NCBI GenBank assembly: GCA_945957495.1
Contig: CAMFLG010000246.1
Location: forward strand, 1-5,481
Origin: an uncultured Pseudorhodobacter sp.
GTDB taxonomy: Bacteria > Pseudomonadota > Alphaproteobacteria > Rhodobacterales > Rhodobacteraceae
Direction of reading: 5' to 3'
Length of the DNA stretch: 5,481 nucleotides
Shown: positions 1 through 5,481 of the stretch, one piece after another
Position numbering within the stretch: position 1 is the first letter of the stretch
How the letters are laid out: every line of letters starts with the position of its first letter
Translations under genes and position numbers: made by a program
Notes under the pieces: generated by a model
Databases searched by the model: none
Seen by the model: only the letters and a program-made list of their open reading frames with translations
What the model was told of the DNA's origin: nothing

Positions 1-47
1 CACCCCTCGACTAGTCGTCGGCAGCGTCAGATGTGTATAAGAGACAG
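1..47 (+). other. Illumina Nextera adapter and probable i5 index left on the contig end
   Basis: Bases 15-47 match the Nextera read-1 transposase adapter as I know it: a 14-base segment beginning TCGTCGGCAG, then the 19-base transposon mosaic end finishing GAGACAG at 47. Bases 7-14 read TCGACTAG, which I recall as the Nextera XT index S513. In the library molecule the i5 index lies directly before the read-1 adapter, which fits. Bases 1-6 do not clearly match the P5 primer tail. Translating through the mosaic end gives the artefactual peptide MCIRDR, fused in frame to the real ABC ATPase. This stretch is technical, not biological, and genomic sequence begins at 48. Confidence 0.97.
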
Positions 48-717
48 GCTTTCGGGTGGTCAGCGTCAGCGCGTCGCCATCGGCCGCGCCATCGTGCGCA
101 ACCCCAAGGTCTTTCTGTTCGACGAACCCTTGTCCAACCTTGACGCAGAACTGCGCGTCGCCACCCGCGTCGAAATCGCTAAGCTGCATGAGGCGCTTGG
201 CAATACGATGATCTACGTCACCCATGACCAGACAGAGGCGATGACGCTTGCCGACAAGATCGTCGTGCTGCGCAAGGGCCGCATCGAACAGGTCGGCGCA
301 CCGCTGGAGCTTTATGCAAACCCCAGCAACAGCTTTGTCGCAGGCTTCATCGGCTCGCCCCGGATGAACTTTCTGGCGGGCCGTGTGCTGGAGGGCGGCA
401 GGGTCAGCTTTGCCGGGGTAGAGGCCGCAGCCCCCTTCGCCTCCGGAGCCGCAAAACCGGGCGATGCCATCAGCATCGGCATAAGGCCGGAACATTTCCT
501 GCCAGCCGCAGACGCAACCTCGACACTCGACGTGGCGATTGACTTCATCGAACATCTGGGCGGCACGAATTTCGTTCACGGCCATGTCGCAACCGGGGAA
601 ACCATCATCGTCGAACACCGATCTGCGCTCAACCTCAAATCCGAACCCTCGGTCAAGGCAGGGTTCGCGGCCTCCAGCCTTCTGGCATTCGACGCCCAGG
701 GCGAACGCCTGCGCTGA
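48..717 (+). CDS. Sugar/glycerol-phosphate ABC transporter ATPase, MalK/UgpC type (5' partial)
   Basis: This is the cytoplasmic ATPase subunit of a carbohydrate-type ABC importer; it would power uptake by hydrolysing ATP with two membrane permeases and a periplasmic binding protein, none of which is in the window. Visible in order: the ABC signature LSGGQRQR (49-72), Walker B VFLFDE (109-126) running into the D-loop SNLD, and the H-loop histidine in YVTHDQTEAM (codon 223-225). After these comes the family-typical stretch VGAPLELYANPSNSFVAGFIGSP, then a C-terminal OB/TOBE domain containing IGIRPEHF. About 222 residues remain. Full-length relatives are about 330-370 residues, so the N-terminal ~130 residues, including Walker A and the Q-loop, are lost at the contig end. 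An apparent ATG at 31 is adapter sequence, not a start. The C-terminal domain places it in the MalK/UgpC/AglK group, but the substrate cannot be told. Confidence 0.93.
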
Positions 718-733
718 ACCACGGATCAGTCAT

Positions 734-761
734 CCGCGCGCGACCCTCAGGTTCCGCGCGG
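734..761 (+). terminator. G/C-rich hairpin after the ABC ATPase gene, possible weak terminator
   Basis: CCGCGCG (734-740) and CGCGCGG (755-761) form a perfect 7-bp stem with a 14-nt loop, starting 17 bases after the ABC gene stop. No T-run follows, so it is not a classical intrinsic terminator. It could contribute to 3'-end stability or simply reflect local G/C richness. Confidence 0.25.
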
Positions 762-800
762 CCTACCTTGGCTGGCGGCCCGCTCTGCGCGTAGAACGCA

Positions 801-838
801 TCCCCCCGCCGCCAGATTTCCCGATTCCCCCCGCTGCC
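801..838. repeat. Imperfect C-rich direct repeat, two 13-bp copies
   Basis: TCCCCCCGCCGCC (801-813) recurs as TCCCCCCGCTGCC (826-838) with one mismatch and a 25-bp start-to-start distance. A shorter echo, CCGCTGCC, lies at 852-859. The copies are in the non-coding gap before murJ. No function is evident; they may be regulatory or low-complexity drift. Confidence 0.45.
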
Positions 839-891
839 GATCCGCGATAGACCGCTGCCAGACAAAAGCAGGCGGACGGTGAACGTCATGC

Positions 892-909
892 GCAAAGCCA
901 TAGCTTTGC
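892..909. promoter_or_regulatory. Perfect 7-bp inverted repeat in the murJ upstream region
   Basis: GCAAAGC (892-898) and GCTTTGC (903-909) are exact reverse complements separated by the 4-base loop CATA. The element ends 35 bases before the murJ ATG. It could be a dyad operator bound by a dimeric regulator or a small RNA hairpin in the murJ leader. It overlaps the first two CCATA boxes at 898-924. The structure is directly visible; the role is inferred. Confidence 0.45.
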
Positions 910-924
910 CATATGTGAACCATA
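898..924 (+). promoter_or_regulatory. Three CCATA boxes at exact 11-bp spacing upstream of murJ
   Basis: CCATA occurs at 898-902, 909-913 and 920-924, so each copy starts exactly 11 bases after the previous one, about one helical turn. The last copy ends 20 bases before the murJ start codon. Boxes on one DNA face can be a cooperative protein-binding site. No regulator is identified, and three 5-mers could occur by chance. Confidence 0.4.
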
Positions 925-944
925 CGCAAAACAGACGTGGAAAC

Positions 945-2483
945 ATGAAACCGATCAGTCTGATCCGCTCTATCCTCACTGTGGGTGGCTGGACCCTGAT
1001 GTCGCGCGGTGCCGGGTTTGCGCGCGATATGATGATGGCGGCCTATCTGGGGGCGGGGCCGATGGCCGATGCCTTTAACGTCGCGTTTTCATTGCCAAAT
1101 ATGTTTCGCCGCTTTTTCGCCGAGGGCGCCTTCAATATGGCCTTCGTGCCGATGTTCGCCAAAAAGCTTGAGGGCGGCGAGGATGCGCAGGACTTCGCCC
1201 GCGACGCCTTCAACGGCCTGGCGGCAATCCTGATCGTGTTCTCGGTCATTGGCACCCTTGCCATGCCCTGGCTGGTCTGGGCGATGGCCTCTGGCTTTGC
1301 CCATGACCAACGCTTTGATCTTGCTGTGCTTTATGGCCAGATCAGTTTTTCCTACATCCTGTTTATCAGCCTCGTGGCCCTGCTTTCCGGCGTTTTGAAC
1401 GCCTATGGCCACTTCACCGAGGCCGGTTTTGTGCCGGTTCTGATGAACCTGATGTTCATCGCCGCCATGTGGCTTGCGGTCTGGTTTGGCTGGAACATGG
1501 GGCTGACCCTGTCCTGGACCGTGCCGGTCACGGGCATCGCGCAACTGGCCTTCACCTGGTATTCCGCGTCACGCCTTGGCTTTCAAATGCGGCTGCAATC
1601 GCCGAAATTGACGCCGGAACTCAAACGCTTGGCCAAGATCGCAGCACCCGCCATCCTTGCGGGTGGGGTGGTGCAGATCAACATGCTGGTGGGCCGTCAG
1701 GTCGCCAGCTACACCGAAGGCGCGGTCAGCTGGCTGGTTTATGCCGACCGCCTCTATCAACTCCCCCTCGGCGTGGTCGGCATCGCCATCGGCACCGTGC
1801 TTTTGCCCGATCTGTCGCGCCGTCTGCGCGCCGGCGATCTGCAAGGCGGTCGCGACAGCTTTAACCGCGGCACCGAATTCGCCCTTGCCCTGACCCTGCC
1901 TGCCGCCGTTGCCCTGATGGTAATCGCGCTGCCGTTAACTTCGGTCCTCTATCAACGCGGCGCGTTTGGCCCGGATGACACCGCAGCAACGGCGCTGGTT
2001 CTGGCGATTTATGGCGCAGGTCTGCCCTCTTTTGTACTGCACAAGACGTTTCAGCCGCTGTTTTACGCCCGCGAAGACGCCCGCAGCCCGTTTCGCTATG
2101 CGCTGAACTCTATGGTGGTGAACCTGGCGATTGCGGTAGGTCTGATGCCCTATATCGGCTTTGCCGCCGCCGCCCTGGCCACCACGGTCGCCGGTTGGAC
2201 CATGGCCGCACAACTGTGGTTCGGCGCGCGCCACATGGGCGATGCCAGCCGCTTTGATGACCGGTTCCGCAACCGCGCGCCGCGAATCGTCGTGGCGTCC
2301 ATCGTGATGGGGCTGGCGCTGGCGGCGGCCACGGTTGGTCTGGGCGGGGTTCTGGCCAGCCCCGGCTGGCGCTATGCCGGGCTTGCCGTGCTGATCAGCG
2401 TCGGCATCGTCACCTATTTTGCCACCGGCGCCGCGATTGGGGCATTCCGTCTGTCCGATTTCCGCAAACTGCGTCAGCGCTGA
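945..2483 (+). CDS. murJ: Lipid II flippase MurJ (MviN family)
   Basis: MurJ is a polytopic inner-membrane protein that moves lipid II to the periplasmic face for peptidoglycan assembly. The predicted protein is 512 residues, close to the 511 of Escherichia coli MurJ, and is hydrophobic throughout, consistent with the family's 14 helices. Family landmarks are clear: SRGAGFARD (R21, R27), D42 in MADAFNVAFSLPN, FRRFFAEGAFNMAFVP (R55), and YADRLYQLPLGVVGIAIGTVLLP with R269. By alignment by eye these correspond to the functionally important E. coli residues R18, R24, D39, R52 and R270. I chose the ATG at 945 because MKPISLIRS matches the family N-terminus; in-frame GTG 879 and ATG 888 would add 22 or 19 atypical residues. 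The ribosome site is weak (GGA at 939-941). The 3' end overlaps the convergent rhomboid-like gene by 10 bp. Confidence 0.96.
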   Translation: MKPISLIRSILTVGGWTLMSRGAGFARDMMMAAYLGAGPMADAFNVAFSLPNMFRRFFAEGAFNMAFVPMFAKKLEGGEDAQDFARDAFNGLAAILIVFSVIGTLAMPWLVWAMASGFAHDQRFDLAVLYGQISFSYILFISLVALLSGVLNAYGHFTEAGFVPVLMNLMFIAAMWLAVWFGWNMGLTLSWTVPVTGIAQLAFTWYSASRLGFQMRLQSPKLTPELKRLAKIAAPAILAGGVVQINMLVGRQVASYTEGAVSWLVYADRLYQLPLGVVGIAIGTVLLPDLSRRLRAGDLQGGRDSFNRGTEFALALTLPAAVALMVIALPLTSVLYQRGAFGPDDTAATALVLAIYGAGLPSFVLHKTFQPLFYAREDARSPFRYALNSMVVNLAIAVGLMPYIGFAAAALATTVAGWTMAAQLWFGARHMGDASRFDDRFRNRAPRIVVASIVMGLALAAATVGLGGVLASPGWRYAGLAVLISVGIVTYFATGAAIGAFRLSDFRKLRQR

Positions 2484-2485
2484 CG
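2472..2485. repeat. 14-bp perfect palindrome at the overlapping convergent gene ends
   Basis: CGTCAGCGCTGACG is its own reverse complement. It contains the last codons of murJ and, on the other strand, of the rhomboid-like gene: both read CGT CAG CGC TGA, giving Arg-Gln-Arg-stop. With no loop and no T-run it is a poor intrinsic terminator by itself, though it might help transcription end in both directions. The identity of the two C-termini follows directly from the palindrome. Confidence 0.9.
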
Positions 2486-3193
2486 GATCCGCGCCATCAC
2501 CCGGCCAAACCCGCCGGGACTGACCGCGAAGGACAGAAAAAACCCGGTGACAAAGCCGGGCAATTCCGCAATCCAGGTCAGGCCAAAGCCATAGCCCTTC
2601 ATGCTGGGAAACCACAGCGCGCCCAAAGAGAACACCAGCCCAAAGATCAGCTGAAACGCCAGCAACCCCCCGATCAGCGAAAAGGCGCGGAACTGGTTGG
2701 TGCCGGTGCCCGCCAGCCGCACCCACAGCAGAAACGAAAACGCCCCGATCAGCCCGTAAACCGCTGGATAGGCACCGAAAAGCGGCTGCTTGTCGGCGAA
2801 GGTCACATAGAACAACCCACCCACAATCGCCGCCGCAAAGAACACTGCCAGCACCGCCCACCATTTGAAAACCTCGCCCACGAACTTGCCCATCGCCAAG
2901 AGGATCACCACCGCAAAGACGGCATTCGTTGGGCTGATGTAGAAGAACGGATAGGTCACGAACCGCCGCAGCAGATCGAAATCATAGGCGCCATAGGCCG
3001 CCTTCTGCCGCCAATAGTCGGGAAACAGGCCATAGGCCTCTATCGCGCCGGTGCGCCAGCCGATCGCCTGCGATCCGCCGATCAGATGCGCGTCGGCAAG
3101 GCTGAAGATCACCTCCAGCACGATCATCGGCAAGGCCAGAGCCCATACGACGGGCGGCAACGGGTTCAGGGGCGCTGCGTTGTGATCGTTCAT
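2474..3193 (-). CDS. Rhomboid-like membrane protein lacking the catalytic residues (probable pseudoprotease)
   Basis: The predicted 239-residue protein has about six hydrophobic segments and the overall layout of bacterial rhomboid intramembrane serine proteases. The canonical active-site positions are replaced. GASGAVFG is GAYPAVYG here (140-147; Ser becomes Tyr). The His-bearing HLGGFxxG is ELPGFVTG (210-217; His becomes Glu). The HxxxN oxyanion motif aligns to NAVFA (90-94). Databases would probably label it a rhomboid family protease, but it should not cleave by the known Ser-His mechanism. A scaffold or binding role like eukaryotic iRhoms is only an analogy. The ATG at 3193 is preferred over the adjacent ATG at 3196 because AAAGAGGA (3204-3197) is better spaced from it. 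The gene is convergent with murJ and divergent from trpS. Confidence 0.82.
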   Translation of the reverse strand: MNDHNAAPLNPLPPVVWALALPMIVLEVIFSLADAHLIGGSQAIGWRTGAIEAYGLFPDYWRQKAAYGAYDFDLLRRFVTYPFFYISPTNAVFAVVILLAMGKFVGEVFKWWAVLAVFFAAAIVGGLFYVTFADKQPLFGAYPAVYGLIGAFSFLLWVRLAGTGTNQFRAFSLIGGLLAFQLIFGLVFSLGALWFPSMKGYGFGLTWIAELPGFVTGFFLSFAVSPGGFGRVMARIRQR

Positions 3194-3196
3194 CAT

Positions 3197-3204
3197 TCCT
3201 CTTT
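3197..3204 (-). promoter_or_regulatory. Shine-Dalgarno site of the rhomboid-like gene
   Basis: Read on the minus strand, AAAGAGGA directly abuts the first of two tandem ATG codons (3196) and lies three bases before the second (3193). GAGG is then four bases from the second ATG, still short but workable, whereas the first ATG leaves almost no spacer. This favours a start at 3193. Confidence 0.6.
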
Positions 3205-3217
3205 CCCAGCGCCTTCA

Positions 3218-3244
3218 TTGACGCCCCGCACGCGCAGCGATAAG
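3218..3244 (+). promoter_or_regulatory. Candidate promoter for trpS
   Basis: TTGACG (3218-3223) is a good match to a housekeeping -35 element and is followed after 15 bases by GATAAG (3239-3244), a four-of-six match to the -10 consensus. The spacer is shorter than the usual 16-18. The predicted leader would be about 25-30 bases, ending in the trpS ribosome site. I see no attenuator or T-box-like structure in this short leader. Confidence 0.4.
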
Positions 3245-3268
3245 CCGAACCCGCAGCTTTTTCCAGAT

Positions 3269-3272
3269 GGAG
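3269..3272 (+). promoter_or_regulatory. trpS: Shine-Dalgarno site that sets the trpS start
   Basis: GGAG at 3269-3272 is six bases upstream of the ATG at 3279. An in-frame ATG at 3267 overlaps this site and has no ribosome site of its own, so the start at 3279 is preferred. Confidence 0.75.
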
Positions 3273-3278
3273 TTCCCT

Positions 3279-4325
3279 ATGTCCGAGCCGGTCCAAACGC
3301 CTCAGACCTTCCCAACGCGCATCTTCTCGGGCATTCAGCCTTCGGGCGGCCTGACCCTTGGCAATTACCTTGGCGCGCTCAAGCGTTTCGTGCAAAAGCA
3401 GGATGAGGGCATCGAGACGGTGTATTGCCTTGTCGATATGCACGCGATCACCGTCTGGCAAGACCCCGCCCGCCTGCGTCAACAAACCCGCGAGGCGGCG
3501 GCAGGCTTTATCGCCGCCGGGATTGATCCGAAACGCTCGATCCTGTTCAACCAGTCGCAGGTGACGGCCCATGCCGAATTGGCGTGGATTTTCAACTGTG
3601 TCGCCCGCATGGGCTGGATGAGCCGGATGACCCAGTGGAAAGACAAAACCGCCGGCAAGAACGCCGAGACGGAATCGCTTGGCCTGTTCGCCTACCCGTC
3701 GCTGATGGCGGCTGACATTCTGGCCTACAAGGCCACGCATGTGCCGGTGGGCGAGGATCAGAAACAGCATCTGGAACTGTGCCGCGACATCGCGATGAAG
3801 TTTAACCACGACTACAAGATCAACTTCTTCCCGATCACGGAACCAGTGATCGAAGGGGCAGCCACGCGCGTGATGTCCTTGCGCGACGGCACCAAGAAGA
3901 TGTCGAAATCCGATCCGTCGGACCAATCGCGCATCAACCTGACCGATGATGCCGACACCATCGCCAAGAAGTTCCGCAAGGCGAAAACCGATCCGGAACC
4001 GCTGCCCGACACCATCGACGGCCTTAAGGATCGCCCTGATGCGCGCAATCTGGTGAACATCTACGCGGCTTTGGCCGATATGGCGCCCGAGGCGGTAATC
4101 ACCCAATACGCAGGCGCGCAGTTCGGCACGTTCAAACCGGCGCTGGCCGATCTGGCCGTGGCGAAACTGTCGCCGATCACCACCGAGATGAGCCGCCTGA
4201 TGCAAGACCCGGCAGAGATTGACCGCATCCTTGGCGAGGGCGCCGACCGTGCCGATGCCATCGCCCGGCCGATCGTGGATCAGGTTTACGATATCGTCGG
4301 CATGATCCGTTCGCGTCACGTCTGA
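3279..4325 (+). CDS. trpS: Tryptophanyl-tRNA synthetase
   Basis: This cytoplasmic class I aminoacyl-tRNA synthetase joins tryptophan to tRNA-Trp at the cost of ATP and is normally an essential dimer. The 348-residue product has the full set of family marks. GIQPSGGLTLGNYLGAL (18-34) carries TLGN as the HIGH-like nucleotide motif. Next is the LVDMHAIT segment (51-58), then PSLMAADILAY (140-150), with D146 equivalent to the aspartate that recognises the Trp indole nitrogen. VPVGEDQKQHLELCRDIA (155-172) follows, and KMSKS stands at 207-211. The length is normal for bacterial TrpRS and there is no sign of damage. The gene diverges from the rhomboid-like gene across 85 bp. Its stop codon overlaps the next start as TGATG, suggesting an operon with the downstream membrane protein. 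Confidence 0.98.
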   Translation: MSEPVQTPQTFPTRIFSGIQPSGGLTLGNYLGALKRFVQKQDEGIETVYCLVDMHAITVWQDPARLRQQTREAAAGFIAAGIDPKRSILFNQSQVTAHAELAWIFNCVARMGWMSRMTQWKDKTAGKNAETESLGLFAYPSLMAADILAYKATHVPVGEDQKQHLELCRDIAMKFNHDYKINFFPITEPVIEGAATRVMSLRDGTKKMSKSDPSDQSRINLTDDADTIAKKFRKAKTDPEPLPDTIDGLKDRPDARNLVNIYAALADMAPEAVITQYAGAQFGTFKPALADLAVAKLSPITTEMSRLMQDPAEIDRILGEGADRADAIARPIVDQVYDIVGMIRSRHV

Positions 4326-5384
4326 TGCTGCACCGGGGCATCCGGTGGTTTCTGCTATTGGTGCTGGCCGCCGCGCTGGCCAGCACCGTTCTGACGGCGG
4401 CCAAGATCGCCTCTGATCCGGCCATTTCGCCCTATGAACCGGCGACGCAGGCCGAGATTCTGGCGAACACTGGGGACACCATTGGCGATTGCCGCGCGCC
4501 TGCGCGAACGACTGAACGATACGCCGCGCAACTGGCTGTCGCTTGCCATGCTGACCGGCCTTGCCGAACGGCAGGGCATTACCCTTCCACCGGACATCAC
4601 TGACGCGCTTGCCATCGCGCAAGAGGATGATTTTGGTCTTTATGCCTTTGCCGCCCCCTGCACCGCCTGTGCGGCAGACCCCACAAGCTGCCCCTACGCG
4701 CAGCTTCTGATCTGCAACGATCCCTTCGCCCTGCCCCCCGCCGCCGATCTGAACGCCCTGCACGCCGCCGCGCTGAAGGCCACCGACGGGGCGGCGCAAA
4801 GTCAGGCGGAAGTGGCTTTTGCCATCATCGCGCTGCAGGCCGAACCCCTCGCCGCAAGGCTGAGCACCTCCGCCGAAGCCCTGCGCGATGGCGCGAGGCT
4901 GGCCAGTTTCGCCAACCGGCTTGCCCGGCTGTCCCCCGCGCTGACCGCCTTGGCCAGCGAGACGGCCACCGATGGCGTGGACTGGGGCGCGCTGACCAAT
5001 CTGCAAACCCCCGAAACCCTTCCCGCCGCCATCCGCATCGAGGCGTTCCTGCCCTTGGCTCAGCTGGTTCTGGCGCTGAACCAGTTGAATGCCGCCCGCA
5101 ATCCCAAGATGAGCCTGCAACTGCTGCCGATGATCGACAACGCCCGCGATGCGGCGCAGATGACGGCGGCGCTAAACGCGCTTGGCCCGGATCTGATCGT
5201 CACGTCAGAGGTGCTGGGCAAAGATACCCTGCTGCGCGCCACGCATAACCTCAGCAAGACCGCCTGGATCACCGTCGCAGGGCTGGCCGGGATCTGGATT
5301 TCGCTGGCCATTCTGGCGGCAGGCTGGCTGCGCCGCCGCGCCGACCGCCGTTCAGGTGAACCCGACGATGAAGATGCCGAATGA
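4325..5384 (+). CDS. Uncharacterised two-anchor membrane protein, interrupted by an apparent +1 frameshift
   Basis: I do not recognise a function; it resembles uncharacterised proteins I associate with the trpS region in Rhodobacteraceae. The ATG at 4325 overlaps the trpS stop by one base and opens MLHRGIRWFLLLVLAAALASTVLTAA, a signal anchor. That frame runs on to a stop at 4603, but family-like sequence switches to the +1 frame near 4472-4484 and continues to TGA at 5382-5384. Dropping one base would give a protein of about 352 residues. The second part has TPRNWLSLAMLTGLAERQG, a cysteine cluster C-X2-C-X6-C-X7-C (codons 4659, 4668, 4689, 4713), a long Ala/Leu-rich helical middle, the segment VTSEVLGKDTLLRATHNLSK, and a C-terminal membrane helix (about 5263-5325) followed by RRRADRR and an acidic end. 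The bulk between the anchors may lie in the periplasm (inference). Confidence 0.75.
4472..4484 (+). other. Probable frameshift site in the gene after trpS
   Basis: Upstream codons (frame of 4325) read ...AEILANTGDT; downstream codons (frame of 4434) read LAIAARLRERLNDTPRNW. Removing one G from the G4 run at 4472-4475 gives ANTGTPLAIAARL. Removing A4481 gives ANTGDTLAIAARL. Both restore one continuous protein. A homopolymer miscall or a real indel are equally possible from sequence alone. Confidence 0.65.
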
Positions 5385-5479
5385 CACCCCGATGTCACAG
5401 AATCTTTGCACGCCTCTGCCATCCTGACCCCGGGCTTTTTCTGGCCCGTCTGTCCCCGCTCGCTGGCCCACTGTATTAG
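5381..5479 (+). CDS. Possible start of a further coupled ORF, doubtful
   Basis: An ATG at 5381 overlaps the preceding stop as ATGA, a common arrangement for translationally coupled genes. The frame stays open for 32 codons (MTPRCHRIFARLCHPDPG...) before a TAG at 5477-5479, two bases from the contig end. There is no recognisable domain and no convincing ribosome site. It may be the beginning of a real gene spoiled by contig-end error, or just an open stretch. Confidence 0.15.
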   Translation: MTPRCHRIFARLCHPDPGLFLARLSPLAGPLY

Positions 5480-5481
5480 GG

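Noticed and set aside
31..48. ATG start and N-terminal peptide MCIRDR of an apparently complete ABC ATPase
   Set aside because: The codons come from the sequencing adapter; the gene is truncated and its true start is outside the window.
879..944. Upstream in-frame starts of murJ (GTG 879, ATG 888)
   Set aside because: The added residues do not resemble MurJ N-termini, and MKPISLIRS at 945 does; the stretch also holds the regulatory-looking repeats.
1935..2864. Minus-strand open frame of 309 codons across the murJ/rhomboid-like junction
   Set aside because: It is out of frame with the rhomboid-like gene and antisense to murJ; no family-like sequence is seen.
4434..4472. ATG at 4434 as the true start of the protein after trpS (MNRRRRPRFW...)
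   Set aside because: The same bases in the 4325 frame encode a smooth continuation from a signal anchor (PYEPATQAEILANT), and there is no ribosome site before 4434; a frameshift explains both halves better.
2982..5120. Very long minus-strand open frame (712 codons) opposite trpS and the following gene
   Set aside because: It lies antisense to clear coding sequence, including unmistakable TrpRS, and its translation is Gly/Arg/Gln/His-rich low-complexity protein, as expected from the mirror of GC-rich codons.
5431..5448. CGGGC/GCCCG hairpin with T-run as a terminator
   Set aside because: The five T residues lie in the loop, not after the stem, and the stem is only 5 bp.
5470..5481. Right-end bases CTGTATTAGGG as a second Nextera adapter remnant
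   Set aside because: Only CTGT agrees with the expected reverse-complement mosaic end; the rest does not match.

Overview
The window is a 5.5 kb GC-rich contig (roughly 60-65% G+C by eye). Protein sequence style and gene order suggest an alphaproteobacterium of the Rhodobacteraceae/Roseobacteraceae group: murJ and trpS lie close together, a rhomboid-like membrane protein of a type seen in that group sits between them, and an uncharacterised two-anchor protein follows trpS. This assignment comes from recognising protein families, not from a search.

Layout from left to right. Bases 1-47 are not genomic: they hold what looks like an Illumina Nextera read-1 adapter (15-47), preceded by what appears to be an i5 index (7-14). 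The sequence from 48 to 717 (+) is the C-terminal two thirds of a MalK/UgpC-type sugar ABC transporter ATPase, cut off by the contig end. A 227-bp gap (718-944) contains a G/C-rich hairpin, a short C-rich direct repeat, a perfect 7-bp inverted repeat and three helically phased CCATA boxes. Next come murJ (945-2483, +), the lipid II flippase, and a convergent rhomboid-like gene (2474-3193, -). The two share a 10-bp stop-codon overlap inside a 14-bp perfect palindrome. An 85-bp divergent spacer carries a candidate trpS promoter and two Shine-Dalgarno sites. trpS (3279-4325, +) encodes tryptophanyl-tRNA synthetase. A 1-nt stop/start overlap (TGATG) leads into an uncharacterised membrane-anchored protein (4325-5384, +) whose reading frame is broken by an apparent +1 shift near 4472-4484. 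The last ~100 bases hold only an uncertain start of a further coupled ORF.

Functionally this is mostly core genome: envelope biogenesis (MurJ), translation (TrpS) and carbohydrate or glycerol-phosphate uptake (ABC ATPase). The parts most worth a second look are the rhomboid-like protein, which lacks every canonical catalytic position; the palindromic shared terminus of two convergent genes; the phased boxes before murJ; and the cysteine-cluster protein coupled to trpS. I see no mobile element, CRISPR array, RNA gene or obvious new multi-gene system.
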